Origin: Akkermansia muciniphila
GTDB taxonomy: Bacteria > Verrucomicrobiota > Verrucomicrobiia > Verrucomicrobiales > V1-33
Assembly (NCBI GenBank): GCA_945861415.1
Contig: CAMAUV010000008.1
Coordinates: forward strand, 1 to 64,000
Reading direction: 5' to 3'
Length of the DNA: 64,000 nt
Shown in pieces: positions 8,389 through 17,348 of this stretch. The translations under genes and the position numbers were made by a program. The stretch's first letter is position 1. Each line of letters starts with the position of its first letter. The notes under the pieces are model-generated. The model was given only the letters and a program-made list of their open reading frames with translations, did not search any database and was not told where the DNA came from.

Positions 8389-10095
8389 TCACTGCGGAAC
8401 CTCCCGCACCGCCCTTGCCAGCACCCGGCTGATGAAGGGAAAGAACTGCTTTTTACGGCTCACCACGCCATCCATTTCAAAAACGCCCCGGCCCAGCGGC
8501 GGGTAGTCGATTTCATTATCTACGGCCCGGCTTCCTGCCGTCAGCAGCACACTGTAGTGGCGCGAAATATCGGTCACGATGAGACACGCAAAATCGCACT
8601 CCCGGGCCACCCTGAGTTTCTCCAGTTCCGCCTGGAGTTCCCCGATGCGGGCGGCCAGATCCTCCAACCCCAGTTCCTCAATCTGACTGATACTGATGTG
8701 CCAGCCGTGCTCGTGAAACTCCTTCCGGTCTGTGTTCAGGATCACGTCCACTGGTGACGAGCGCAGCAGCGACCCCGCGGCAAAAAAGTCCCGCGCAAAA
8801 TCATCCACCACGATGCCCCCCTGCCCCGCCAGCCATGCCAGCATCTCGCGGTCCATCGTGCGCGCCGTGGGCGATGTGAGCTTCAAAGTATCACTCACGA
8901 TTCCAGCGCACAAGCACAGCGCCACTCCCGGCGACGGTCGTTCGCCTACCATTTGAAACAACCGCGCCACAATCGTCGACGTCGAGCCCACCGGTTCATT
9001 GATGAAACGGATTGGTTCACGAGATACCAAATCACCGCCCAAGCGGTGGTGATCGATCACCTCCAGTATCTGCGCATCGCTCGCCCCGGGCACCGCCTGA
9101 GAGAGTTCATTGTGATCCACCAGCACCAGCCGCTGGCGAGGGGGATCAAGCAGGTCGCTTTTGGAAAACACCCCGACCAGATGCCCGTTCTCCTCGCGCA
9201 CCACGGGGAACAATGGCTGCTGGGAATGCTGGATTTCCTGACGAATGTGCGCGATGTGCACACGGGATCCGTAGCTTTTAAAGCTCCGGTCCACCGCCTC
9301 CTCGATCCGGCGCGAGCAGCGGATTAGTTGCGCAGTGCTCGCGGTGTCGTGCGTGCAGGAAACGACCGTGCAGCCCTGTGCCCGCGCCACCTCTTGCAGT
9401 TCCGGCTGCAGATGCGCCCCCGCCGTTAACACGATAGCGCGCACTTTATACTCAAGCGCCATCCGGTGCACCTCCGGACGGTCCCCTACCACCACAACCA
9501 GTTCGTCAGGCGCAAACTCATGAAGGCGCGCATCCACCGTGCGCTCGCTACTAGCGGAAACGGTGAGCACAAAATCCTGCTCCTTATCCAGCCGTGCCCC
9601 GCAGTCGATATGTCCCTCGAGCGTCCGCGCCATATTCGCAAGCGTCGTCCGCACCCGCCGGGCTTGCGCCTTATCTTCGAAGTTGTGCATCAGCAGCTTC
9701 AGCAAATCTTGGGCACTGGCCAACCCCGTCACCTGCTGCTGATCATCCACCACTGGAATAGCACGAATTCCCGCCCGCACCATCCGCTGATAGACGTCCA
9801 GAAAAGTCTCATCCTCACGCGCCACTATCACATCCGCCCGGCAAATCGTCTCGCACGTCGGCCGTAAATCGATCAAGAGCTTCGGAGCCGGCAGCCCCGC
9901 CTGCTGCAACACCCATTCCGTCCGCTGATTGAGCCCTCCGCAGCAGGCCGCCACCGCATCCGGATACCGCGTCTGCCGCAATAGCTCAGCATAACCGATG
10001 GCGCTACAAACCGCGTCGGTGTCAGGATTCTTGTGGCCTATAACATAAACCGGCTGCTTACCTGCGCCGGTCTTTTCATACTCAGGATGGATCAT
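8389..10095 (-). CDS. ppaC: Mn-dependent inorganic pyrophosphatase with CBS and DRTGG regulatory domains
   Basis: 568 residues, typical of the long, regulated family II (DHH) pyrophosphatase. It hydrolyses PPi to phosphate in the cytoplasm. The DHH half-domain starts with VYVIGHKNPDTDAVCSAIGYAE and the ligand motif VIDHHRLGG follows after the insertion. The insertion carries two CBS repeats (about 80-150 and 270-330) around a DRTGG-like domain (about 180-260); in characterised homologues this module binds adenine nucleotides and controls activity. LCLCAGIVSDTLKLTSPT and the C-terminal DHHA2 domain complete the enzyme. It is monocistronic and ends back-to-back with the glycerate kinase gene. 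Confidence 0.92.
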   Translation of the reverse strand: MIHPEYEKTGAGKQPVYVIGHKNPDTDAVCSAIGYAELLRQTRYPDAVAACCGGLNQRTEWVLQQAGLPAPKLLIDLRPTCETICRADVIVAREDETFLDVYQRMVRAGIRAIPVVDDQQQVTGLASAQDLLKLLMHNFEDKAQARRVRTTLANMARTLEGHIDCGARLDKEQDFVLTVSASSERTVDARLHEFAPDELVVVVGDRPEVHRMALEYKVRAIVLTAGAHLQPELQEVARAQGCTVVSCTHDTASTAQLIRCSRRIEEAVDRSFKSYGSRVHIAHIRQEIQHSQQPLFPVVREENGHLVGVFSKSDLLDPPRQRLVLVDHNELSQAVPGASDAQILEVIDHHRLGGDLVSREPIRFINEPVGSTSTIVARLFQMVGERPSPGVALCLCAGIVSDTLKLTSPTARTMDREMLAWLAGQGGIVVDDFARDFFAAGSLLRSSPVDVILNTDRKEFHEHGWHISISQIEELGLEDLAARIGELQAELEKLRVARECDFACLIVTDISRHYSVLLTAGSRAVDNEIDYPPLGRGVFEMDGVVSRKKQFFPFISRVLARAVREVPQ

Positions 10096-10175
10096 GGAGG
10101 CATATCTCTTGGCACGCTACCCGCCGGAAACAAGCGCGCGCGGCAGATTCCTCTGGGCGGCGCGTGAGTCGTGGC

Positions 10176-10217
10176 TCGGGCTTCCAGCGCGCAGAACACT
10201 TCGGACTGGAAGCCCGA
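10176..10217 (-). terminator. 12-bp perfect hairpin, likely terminator of a decayed gene
   Basis: TCGGGCTTCCAG (10176-10187) and CTGGAAGCCCGA (10206-10217) form a perfect stem with an 18-base loop. It starts 4 bases past the TAG (10222-10224, minus strand) of the PEP-CTERM-like fragment, the position expected for its terminator. There is no long U tract. Confidence 0.5.
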
Positions 10218-10221
10218 ATCA

Positions 10222-10320
10222 CTAGCGGCGCAGGCCGGCGAGCAGGAGGCCTGAAAGCCCGATGAAGCTGGTTAAGGCTTCGGGAGTAGCGGTGCCATTC
10301 ACGGTGTTAATTGCTTTGAG
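10222..10320 (-). pseudogene. Possible PEP-CTERM protein remnant
   Basis: A 32-codon minus-strand frame between two stops ends in TPEALTSF, a hydrophobic stretch (IGLSGLLLAGL) and RR-stop. That is the layout of a PEP-CTERM sorting signal: Pro-Glu, then a transmembrane helix, then basic residues at the very end. No long frame continues upstream, and a TGA at 10321-10323 cuts it off. A strong hairpin sits immediately downstream. I read it as the surviving tail of a decayed exported protein gene; chance similarity remains possible in so short a stretch. Confidence 0.4.
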
Positions 10321-10610
10321 TCAATGCGTGCATGGGAATCGCGGAATGAAGAGCTTCCCGGCGCCCTGGGTTTGTGCCAAGCTTGAGGCCAAGTGAGACC
10401 CAACCCCACGCCGCCGCCAAATGCCTCCGACGCCGCGCTGTAGTGCCTCCGCCTTTCCTCATATCGAGAAAAGGAAACAGACCAACTAATCTTCCTTAGG
10501 CCCGGAGAAATTAGACGGTGCGGCTGCGAAACGGATTACCAAGCGCTCCCCGGCGTCCGGTCATCTACAAACATTCCAGAGGGCCTCCCTTCTTCCTATC
10601 CTCTGGTCTA

Positions 10611-11759
10611 CTAACCGAGGGCGGCGGTAAGGCTGAGGGCTTTTTCGCCGGGCATGACGCCTTGTTCCATCTGGTTCATGACGTATGCGAAGGCGAGGTC
10701 GAGGGCAGGGGCAGCGAAGGCGAGACTGCCGCCAGCACCGGGATGTCCAAAGGCGTTGGGGGAGGAGCCGAAGCGATGGGTGAGCTTTTTGCCGGTGGCG
10801 GGGTCCACGGGGTCCATCATGCATCCGGCCGAGAAGGCGGTGGGCATGAGCAAAACGACGTCGCTGCCCTGAGTAATCGGGCTACTCAGCCAGCGAATGA
10901 CCGTCTCGGGCACCAGCCTCCGGCCCTGCCACAAGCCTCCAGCGGCGAGCAGGGCGTAGATTTTCCCCAATCCACGCGCGCTCCCCGCGCCGCCAAACGC
11001 AGCGAGGCCGGCGCTCCACGCGGCAGGGAGATTCATGTCGGAAATGGCGTGCAGTCCGGCGGGCGAAGTAAAGGCGCGGCGGGTGAGGGAATGGGGCAGG
11101 CCAAAGGCGGATAGGAACGCACCCTCGGGGTCGCCGGGTGTGTGTGTTCTAAGACGACCCGGATAGAGTCGGGCCACGCGATGGTGATGTTCCAAGGGCA
11201 GGCCGATCCAGAATTCGGCATCAAGCGGCCCGGTGATACGCTCGTGCAGGATTTGACCAATACCCCGCCCGCCAGTGAGTCGGCGCGCGCATTCCTCCAG
11301 TAAAAATCCGAACGTGCGCGGGTGGTAGCCGTGGGCGGTTCCGGGCTCCCAGTGCGGGGCTTGCTTAGCAAGGGCAGCCGCGACGGCTTCGTGATGGAAG
11401 ACAGACGGCGGGGCATCCAGCGCCGGGAGCCCGCCCTGGTGGCTGAGCATTTGGCCAAAGGTCATGCGGGCGCGTAGTTCCGGCCACACTTCCATCACGG
11501 GGGTGTCAAGGTGTAACCCGGCCTCGTGGAGGGTGAGCAGAAAGGCGAGCGCGGCAGGGCCCTTGGTGACCGACCACACGGGCACGAGGGTGTCGCGGTG
11601 CCATGTGACGACTTCGTCCTTCGTGCGAGAGCCATGATGCAGAGAAAGGATTTCCTCCCCGCCGCTCCAAATGGAAACAGAGGCTCCTATTTCTCCCCGC
11701 TCAGAGAAGTTGCGTTCGAAGGCTTCGGCAACGGCGCGAGTGTCAAGAACTGTGCTCAT
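10611..11759 (-). CDS. Beta-lactamase-family serine hydrolase (class C/EstB-like)
   Basis: 382 residues with no signal peptide, so probably cytoplasmic. The catalytic SxxK is S63-V-T-K66 in VPVWSVTKGPAALAF, and the second motif, usually YxN, appears as GYHPRTFGFLLEECARRL, with Tyr present but His-Pro following. Later family features are THRFGSSPNAFGHPGAGGS, containing the HxG-like third motif, and MNQMEQG. This pattern fits esterases such as EstB and D-aminopeptidase relatives more than true beta-lactamases. The substrate is unknown. It is a single-gene unit. Confidence 0.85.
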   Translation of the reverse strand: MSTVLDTRAVAEAFERNFSERGEIGASVSIWSGGEEILSLHHGSRTKDEVVTWHRDTLVPVWSVTKGPAALAFLLTLHEAGLHLDTPVMEVWPELRARMTFGQMLSHQGGLPALDAPPSVFHHEAVAAALAKQAPHWEPGTAHGYHPRTFGFLLEECARRLTGGRGIGQILHERITGPLDAEFWIGLPLEHHHRVARLYPGRLRTHTPGDPEGAFLSAFGLPHSLTRRAFTSPAGLHAISDMNLPAAWSAGLAAFGGAGSARGLGKIYALLAAGGLWQGRRLVPETVIRWLSSPITQGSDVVLLMPTAFSAGCMMDPVDPATGKKLTHRFGSSPNAFGHPGAGGSLAFAAPALDLAFAYVMNQMEQGVMPGEKALSLTAALG

Positions 11760-11909
11760 GGAAGACGGGGGCGTCGATGAACTTCTGCGAGTCTACTCCC
11801 GAGCCGATCCATGGCGCACGAGCCCAAGGAGGGGAAAGCGACGACGGACCTTCGCAGTCGATAGTGGCTTCGCCACGGACCCAACCGACAAATTGAACTA
11901 TTGGAACCA

Positions 11910-13577
11910 CTACCTCAGAGCCGGCGTGGTCGGCGCGGCCTTGGTTGCCGGTTTCACCCTGGTCCTAGTTGCAGGCTTAGTCTCCGGCTTGTTCGCCTTC
12001 GTATCCGCCTTCATGGCGGGGTCCACCGTGGCGGGTTTCGCTGCAGGATCTCCTGCAGGTGCAGGTGCGGAAGAAGGTGCCGAGGTGTTCTTGCCGCCCG
12101 AGGCGACAAACGCTTCGGCGATCTTGATTTGCTCGGAATTCAGGCTCTTCTTGAGTTTTTCCAGACGCTCCTCAGCTGGCTTGTAGCCGCCGTTGGAGGC
12201 GAGATGATACTGCATGTAGGCTTGGCGGTAGTCAGCCGGAACGCCGCGGCCGTTTTCCAACATTCCACCTAGGCCAACCATAGAGGGCAAGTGGCCTTTC
12301 CCGCCGAGCTCTTTATAAATTTTAACGGCCATCTCGTAGTTCACGAACCCTGCCTCTCCGGACTCTAAGATGGAGGCGTAATTCACCGATGCATTCGGAT
12401 CGTTGTTTTGCATTGCTCGCTCCAGCCATGCGAGCGCCGCTTGGGTGTCCTGCATCACTCCTTTGCCCTCACGATAGCGGAGGGCGATCCCGATCTGCGA
12501 TGGGACGAACGCCTTGAGCGCAGCTTTATAAAACTGACCGAAGGCTGCTTTATCATCCTTTAAGAGACCGCCTTTGCCTTCTTCATGGAAGATGCCGAGA
12601 TTGTGAATACACACGGGGATTTCTTTTGCCGCACCTATCTTGTACCACTCGAGCGCCTTCACTTCGTTTTTCTTGGTGCCGATTCCATTTTCGTTCAAAT
12701 AGCCGAGCTTGTTGATGGCATCAATGTCTCCCTCGGCTTCCGCCTGGGCGTAAAGCTCGAAAGCTTTCTTTTCGTCTTTGGCGAGGCCGATGCCGGTTTC
12801 ATATACCGCTGCGAGGGCGGTCTTGGATCCCGGAACATTGGCGGCGATCGCTTTTTCGTATAACGCCTTACCTTTCTCCGGCTCGGCTTTGATCCCTTGG
12901 CCGGCTACCAGCTTGGCGGCCAGTCGCAGCATGGCACGCTGGTTGCCTTTATCCGCGGCGGTCTGGAGCAGACTGGTGGCCCTCGCCTGATCAGCCGTGA
13001 CACCGGTGCCGTTTTCATACATGAGTCCGAGTGTGAGACTGGCATCGTCATCACCCGCGTCGGCAGCTCGCTCAAACCACACACGGGCCTGATCTAAATC
13101 GCGCGCGATACCGGCAGGCTGCACGCCATCGAGGAACATCTGGCCCATGCTGACTTGGGCGGGGGAATATCCAGCATTGGCCGACTCCTCCACCAGAACG
13201 ATGGCCGCCTTTGCGTCCTCCCCGAGTGCGAGACGCAGCAGGCCGAGATTGTTTTTGGCACCAGGGACTCCATCTTCGGCGGCCTTTTCATAGGCGGCCT
13301 TGGCCTTATCATTGCCCTGCTCCGGAGCGAGTCCAGAATGGTAGAGAAAAGCCAACATGAAATTTGCCTCCCCGCTCCCCGTGGCGGCGGCAACTGAGAT
13401 TTCCTTAAAGATGGGCTCAGCGTCTTTCTTGTCTTTCAGTGTCCGCAGTTTTTCCGCGGCAGCCTTCACCACGGGTTCCTTGGCAATTTCAAACGGCTCA
13501 ACAAAGCGCGCCCGTGCTGTGGTGGCGACAAATGCGATGGCAGCAAAAATTGGGCAAAGCTTGAGGCGGAGATTCAC
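11910..13577 (-). CDS. Secreted Sel1-repeat (TPR-like) protein
   Basis: 555 residues. A signal peptide (about 1-23) is followed by a long run of roughly 36-residue Sel1-like repeats (about residues 30-480), seen as repeated patterns such as ANFMLAFLYHSG, AQVSMGQMFLDG, ASLTLGLMYENGTG, AINKLGYLNENGIG, CIHNLGIFHEEG and SMVGLGGMLENGRG. Sel1 repeats form alpha-solenoids that scaffold protein complexes; no enzyme motif is present. The C-terminus (about 495-555) is low-complexity Pro/Ala/Lys/Thr. It is probably periplasmic or surface-exposed. Partner unknown; neighbours give no clue. Confidence 0.88.
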   Translation of the reverse strand: MNLRLKLCPIFAAIAFVATTARARFVEPFEIAKEPVVKAAAEKLRTLKDKKDAEPIFKEISVAAATGSGEANFMLAFLYHSGLAPEQGNDKAKAAYEKAAEDGVPGAKNNLGLLRLALGEDAKAAIVLVEESANAGYSPAQVSMGQMFLDGVQPAGIARDLDQARVWFERAADAGDDDASLTLGLMYENGTGVTADQARATSLLQTAADKGNQRAMLRLAAKLVAGQGIKAEPEKGKALYEKAIAANVPGSKTALAAVYETGIGLAKDEKKAFELYAQAEAEGDIDAINKLGYLNENGIGTKKNEVKALEWYKIGAAKEIPVCIHNLGIFHEEGKGGLLKDDKAAFGQFYKAALKAFVPSQIGIALRYREGKGVMQDTQAALAWLERAMQNNDPNASVNYASILESGEAGFVNYEMAVKIYKELGGKGHLPSMVGLGGMLENGRGVPADYRQAYMQYHLASNGGYKPAEERLEKLKKSLNSEQIKIAEAFVASGGKNTSAPSSAPAPAGDPAAKPATVDPAMKADTKANKPETKPATRTRVKPATKAAPTTPALR

Positions 13578-13681
13578 ATCGGTCCTTTCACCGACAGACT
13601 GCGGGAAGTCAAATGCGGTCCATAGTCCTGCCTCCTCCCCTGCCCTTCATCAACTCCTTACGCTTCCTTTAGCCTGTCGCC

Positions 13682-14251
13682 TCAGCCGGGGATAGCCCCC
13701 GGAGGATGATCCCAAAGTCCGGCAGCATGGACAAAGGTTCGCAGCACCAGTAGGCTGGCCACTGCATCGTAGAGAGCGTCGTGGAACTTCAGTCGCGGGC
13801 AAAGCGCGTCTAATTCTAGGCTAAATCCCAGCGCTTCCGCGAGGGCCTCCAACGAGTAGTCCGGCAGTCCCGGCCACGCCCGCCGGGCCAGCGTCAGTGT
13901 GTCGACCCACGGTCCAAAACCGTGCACCGGAAACAACCGGAGGAAGCGCTTTTCCGTCCCGGCCGAATGAGCCACCACCACGCGGCCCGCGAGCCGGTTG
14001 CGGAACTCCGGCCACAGCGCCGACATTTCCGGGGCACAGTGCAACTGCTCTGTCGTGATGCCATGCACCCTCCTCGCCGCCCATGTGACACTCCGGCGCG
14101 GATTGAGATAGCTGCGAAAAAACGTGTCAACCATCATCTCAGGACCCTTCATGCACGCCATGCCCGCCTGCACCGGAGCATCCGTCTGCCCCGGGGCTTC
14201 GCCCGCGCTTTCAAAATCGATCGCCGCGAAAATGGTGTCGCTTATGGTCAT
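13682..14251 (-). CDS. DnaQ-like DEDDh 3'-5' exonuclease
   Basis: 189 residues. The three Exo motifs are visible: Exo I AAIDFESAG with the D-x-E pair, Exo II VVVAHSAGTEKRFL followed by WVDTLTLARRAWP, and Exo III with a His five residues before the final Asp, KFHDALYDAVAS. This is the stand-alone exonuclease form related to DNA polymerase III epsilon, not a fused polymerase. It could act in repair or RNA turnover; the sequence does not decide which. Exo II has HSAGTEK where HNAxFD is usual, so the central Asp may be the one in WVDTL. Confidence 0.83.
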   Translation of the reverse strand: MTISDTIFAAIDFESAGEAPGQTDAPVQAGMACMKGPEMMVDTFFRSYLNPRRSVTWAARRVHGITTEQLHCAPEMSALWPEFRNRLAGRVVVAHSAGTEKRFLRLFPVHGFGPWVDTLTLARRAWPGLPDYSLEALAEALGFSLELDALCPRLKFHDALYDAVASLLVLRTFVHAAGLWDHPPGAIPG

Positions 14252-14367
14252 TCTTTATTGAGTTAAAGGGTCTCGCGGAATTGGCAATGCGCAAGACTTG
14301 CGGGTGCCGACTTTTCCGCGTTGAGTAAAAGGGATTCCTGTGGATCGGTTCCGCCAGCCACTGTCCT

Positions 14368-15372
14368 ATGCGATTCACAACTTTCATCCTCCTTGCCTCT
14401 GCTGCCTGCGGTCATGCAGAGCCGGGAAACTATTACGCCAGCACAGCCGAACTCTCAGGATCGGCGTTGCGCGCGGAATTGCACCGACTGGTGAAGGCCA
14501 CCCACGTCCCCATGGACTACACCCCCTCGCGCGCGGCGCTTGAGTCTATCGATGAAGACCCGGCCAATCCTGCGAACCTTATCATGATCTATACTCGCCG
14601 GAGCGAACCAAAGACGAACTTTGTAAAGAGCCCGCCGCAAAACACCACGGAATGGAATCGTGAGCACCTCTGGCCAGACAGCCGCGGAATCCTGGGGAAC
14701 GGAGCGGATTATTCCGACCTCTTCAATTTGCGTCCGGCGGATGTCACGGTGAACTCCGACCGCGCGAACCTCGCCTTCGAAGAAACCAGCACTGCGGGAT
14801 CCGGGGCCGTCGTTCCTGGCAGCCCAGAGGCGCCGCAGACCACCCGCGATGTCAACTCATGGGAGCCTCCTCCGGAGGTTAAAGGCGACATCGCCCGCAG
14901 TATGTTCTACATGGTTCTGCGCTATGATGGCGATGCTTCGCAGGAACTGGACCTCACGCTCACCGATAACATGGCGCTCGTCACGGGAAGCCAGCCCGTG
15001 ATGGGCCGGCTCACCACCCTGCTGCTCTGGCATCTCGCCGATCCCGTAAGCCCGGAGGAATCTATCCGCAATGACCGCGTACAGGCGAGACAAGGAAACC
15101 GGAACCCCTTCATCGACCGCCCGGAATGGGTAAAAACCATCTACGGCGACCCGATCGCCATGGAGAGCAGTCGCACGGCCACGCAACTTACCATTCGCTG
15201 GTGGGCAGGGCTGGAAAACGGCGTGCTGGAGACATCCCCAACAATCAGTGGCTCTTGGACCACGGTCATCGGCACACCCACAGTAAGCGGCAATTCCGCC
15301 ACGCTCATCACTTCCGCCAGCGCCGGGCGGCGGTTCTACCGTGTGCGGTATCGGGGGATTGAGTCGCCTTAG
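14368..15372 (+). CDS. Secreted endonuclease I (EndA/NucM family) with C-terminal FYRVR module
   Basis: 334 residues: signal peptide (about 1-17), an Endonuclease_1 domain (about 20-255), then a beta-rich tail. The His-Me finger motif is WNREHLWPDSRG, followed by DLFNLRPADVTVNSDRAN, as in EndA and NucM. Such enzymes degrade nucleic acid outside the cytoplasm. The last 75 residues (about 260-334) form a separate module with Trp-rich and SGSWTTVIGTP segments that ends GRRFYRVRYRG; a similar ending occurs in the large secreted protein at 58734. The tail probably sets localisation or substrate contact. It is single-gene, with a convergent neighbour. Confidence 0.9.
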   Translation: MRFTTFILLASAACGHAEPGNYYASTAELSGSALRAELHRLVKATHVPMDYTPSRAALESIDEDPANPANLIMIYTRRSEPKTNFVKSPPQNTTEWNREHLWPDSRGILGNGADYSDLFNLRPADVTVNSDRANLAFEETSTAGSGAVVPGSPEAPQTTRDVNSWEPPPEVKGDIARSMFYMVLRYDGDASQELDLTLTDNMALVTGSQPVMGRLTTLLLWHLADPVSPEESIRNDRVQARQGNRNPFIDRPEWVKTIYGDPIAMESSRTATQLTIRWWAGLENGVLETSPTISGSWTTVIGTPTVSGNSATLITSASAGRRFYRVRYRGIESP

Positions 15373-15381
15373 AATTCGCGA

Positions 15382-16383
15382 TCAATTCACCGTATCGCCC
15401 GGGAAAGGATCCGCGGTGAGACGCAGGTCCACTTCTTTGGCCATCGGCGAACCCGGCAGCGGCGGCGGCGGGCGCGGAATGAACGTCGCGGCTGCGGTGG
15501 CTAGCACGCCGGCGGTGAGTGTGGCAGCAACGGCCATCCCCTTCCGACCACCGGGGGGACGTGGCACATAACTAAGGATGCTGCGCACGCGCTGTTCCAA
15601 TCCAGGACCGGCCATCGCGGCGGAGAGCATCGGACGGTCGGTCATGTGGCGGAAGCGGTCGGCGATATCGATGAGGTGCATGGCGTAGCATTTGGGCGCG
15701 ACGCCGGTGCTCAGCACTAGGGCATCCGTAGCGGTCTCGCGCTCGCGCATCCAGATGCGGTGAAGCACCCAGACGAAAGGATTGAACCAGTGCAGCGCGC
15801 AGGCCAAGTAGCCCAGCGTGGCCATGCCCGGATCGCGGCGTTTGAGGTGAGCAAGCTCGTGCAGCAGCACCATTTGGAGTTGCTCAGTGCTCCACTCCAG
15901 TGCGTCCTCCGGCAGAAAAACGGTGCCGCGCCAGAAGCCGCAGGCCGCCGGCATTGTGCGCCATTTAGTCAGCCGCACTTCCGGCACGGCAGGAAGGTCC
16001 AGAATCATGGCTGCCTCGCGCGTCTCGGCCATGATGCGCATGTTAGTCGCCCGCGTCGAGCGGCGCAGCCATTGCTGGAGACGAATCCAACCAGGCAACA
16101 GGCGACCGGCCACCAGCAAAAACCCCGCAGCCCACACCGTGACGGGTAGTTTCCACGATACCGTGAATGCAGCCACGCTATCCACTGCCGTAGCAGCCCG
16201 CGGCATGGTCACTTCCCAGCGCGGGAGAAACAGCCCCAGTGGCAGAGCCAGCAACGCCAAGAGACCAAACGCCGCAGCCACCGTGCGCATTCGCCCACGT
16301 AGTTTCCAAACAGCAAATGCGGCCGCGCCGCTGATGACGAGGCCACGGAGGGCGAGATCAAGGAAGAAAAGTGGCCAGTTCAT
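15382..16383 (-). CDS. BlaR1/MecR1-type M56 zinc metallopeptidase
   Basis: 333 residues with about four transmembrane helices (near 7-26, 36-54, 78-97 and 282-302). The gluzincin motif HELAH is at 175-179, with a downstream glutamate in RERETATDALVL. In BlaR1 systems such a membrane protease senses a signal and triggers cleavage of the BlaI repressor. Here it lacks the extracellular penicillin-binding sensor domain and ends in a short Pro-rich tail after the last helix (PRPPPPLPG). The repressor gene lies upstream on the same strand, but an unrelated small gene lies between them. The signal sensed is not evident. Confidence 0.88.
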   Translation of the reverse strand: MNWPLFFLDLALRGLVISGAAAFAVWKLRGRMRTVAAAFGLLALLALPLGLFLPRWEVTMPRAATAVDSVAAFTVSWKLPVTVWAAGFLLVAGRLLPGWIRLQQWLRRSTRATNMRIMAETREAAMILDLPAVPEVRLTKWRTMPAACGFWRGTVFLPEDALEWSTEQLQMVLLHELAHLKRRDPGMATLGYLACALHWFNPFVWVLHRIWMRERETATDALVLSTGVAPKCYAMHLIDIADRFRHMTDRPMLSAAMAGPGLEQRVRSILSYVPRPPGGRKGMAVAATLTAGVLATAAATFIPRPPPPLPGSPMAKEVDLRLTADPFPGDTVN

Positions 16384-16433
16384 AGGAGGAAGGCTAAAGG
16401 ATGAAGGCTATGCGGGGCTAGTGACTGGGAAAT

Positions 16434-16925
16434 CTAATAAGAGGATCGAGTGAAGGAGTTTTCAGTTTTTGAGGGACTGTTTTTAAATTGCGGCTGACCA
16501 TCGGGCTCAAGACCAGCCAACCTGAATGATTCGGCGACTACTTTGTTGTGAGTAGTGGCTCCACGCATCCGTGGTTCCTCTTCAGGGTCCCGTATCCTCC
16601 GCTCCCGTCTGCCAGCCGCCACATTAACCAGAGTGAAGTTCATGCCACTTATCTCGCAATAAACAATCTTATCCCAGCGAACCGAATCAATCAGCCTTCT
16701 TAGTTGGGTCCCCTCGTAAGGCAGAACCTTTTTGACCAGCCCAGCCCGGTGCTGTCCTGCAGTTATGAACGTCAGTTTGAGATCACCACATGCTCTTACT
16801 TCAATCTCTATGGAATCACCTTGATCGTCAAAGCCGATCAGCGGCGAATCTTGAAAGGACGGCCAGTAGCCGTAAGTGGACGCCGCTTCTTCGTATCCCT
16901 TCAAGTATGTCTGGGCAGGCCACAT
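16434..16925 (-). CDS. Possible Imm50-family immunity protein
   Basis: 163 residues, no signal peptide. The N-terminal segment YGYWPSFQDSPLIGF (from residue 18) resembles the YWPSFHDAEV-type opening of Imm50 polymorphic-toxin immunity proteins, and the following beta-strand pattern (DSIEIEVRACGDLKLTF) fits. The C-terminal 60 residues look disordered and basic. It sits 15 bases after the BlaI stop and 50 bases before the M56 start, so it is probably in one operon with both. No toxin is adjacent. The family match is from memory and short; an unrelated small protein is a real alternative. Confidence 0.5.
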   Translation of the reverse strand: MWPAQTYLKGYEEAASTYGYWPSFQDSPLIGFDDQGDSIEIEVRACGDLKLTFITAGQHRAGLVKKVLPYEGTQLRRLIDSVRWDKIVYCEISGMNFTLVNVAAGRRERRIRDPEEEPRMRGATTHNKVVAESFRLAGLEPDGQPQFKNSPSKTENSFTRSSY

Positions 16926-16940
16926 AGTGCGGGGCGCAGA

Positions 16941-17330
16941 CTACTTACCATCCGGCGCGGCGTTCACCAGTGCGCGGATGCGTTCGATTTCCCGGTCTCC
17001 CAGTTTTCCGTCATCCGGATCGAGCAGGGCGGCGACGAGTTTTTCGGCGGAGTTGTCGTAGAAGGTGTCGAGGAGGCGGCGGAGGGCGCTACGTTTGGCA
17101 CGGTCAGCGCTGACGGTGGGCTTATAAATATACTTGCGGCCGTCGCGCTCGTGTTTGAGCACGCCTTTGTCCACTAAAATGGCCAAGAGGGCTCGCACGG
17201 CGGAATAGCTGGGTGGCTCGGGGATGTTCTCCTGAATTTCCTGCGCGGATGCCTTACTGAGCCGGTATACGACGTCCATGATCTGGCGTTCACGGCGGGA
17301 GAGGTGCTGATTGTCATTCACAGGAGTCAT
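16941..17330 (-). CDS. BlaI/MecI/CopY-family transcriptional repressor
   Basis: 129 residues, the family size. The N-terminal winged helix is clear: SRRERQIMDVVYRLSKASAQEIQENI, then SYSAVRALLAILVDKGVLKHERDGRKYIY, the recognition helix and wing. The C-terminal dimerisation part (AKRSALRRLLDTFYDNSAEKLVAALL) matches family members that bind as dimers and are inactivated by an M56 protease. It most likely controls its own operon and perhaps the divergent lipoprotein gene; repeated TGCTAA half-sites lie in the shared upstream region. Confidence 0.92.
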   Translation of the reverse strand: MTPVNDNQHLSRRERQIMDVVYRLSKASAQEIQENIPEPPSYSAVRALLAILVDKGVLKHERDGRKYIYKPTVSADRAKRSALRRLLDTFYDNSAEKLVAALLDPDDGKLGDREIERIRALVNAAPDGK

Positions 17331-17348
17331 TAAATTGTATGAGTATTC

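Larger units (their letters stand above)
10096..10610. other. 515-bp gap with a hairpin and a PEP-CTERM-like remnant
   Basis: No intact gene. The left half holds a 12-bp hairpin (10176-10217) and a short open frame on the minus strand (10222-10320), annotated separately. The right half (about 10325-10610) has no convincing coding frame, RNA fold or promoter that I can see. Confidence 0.6.
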
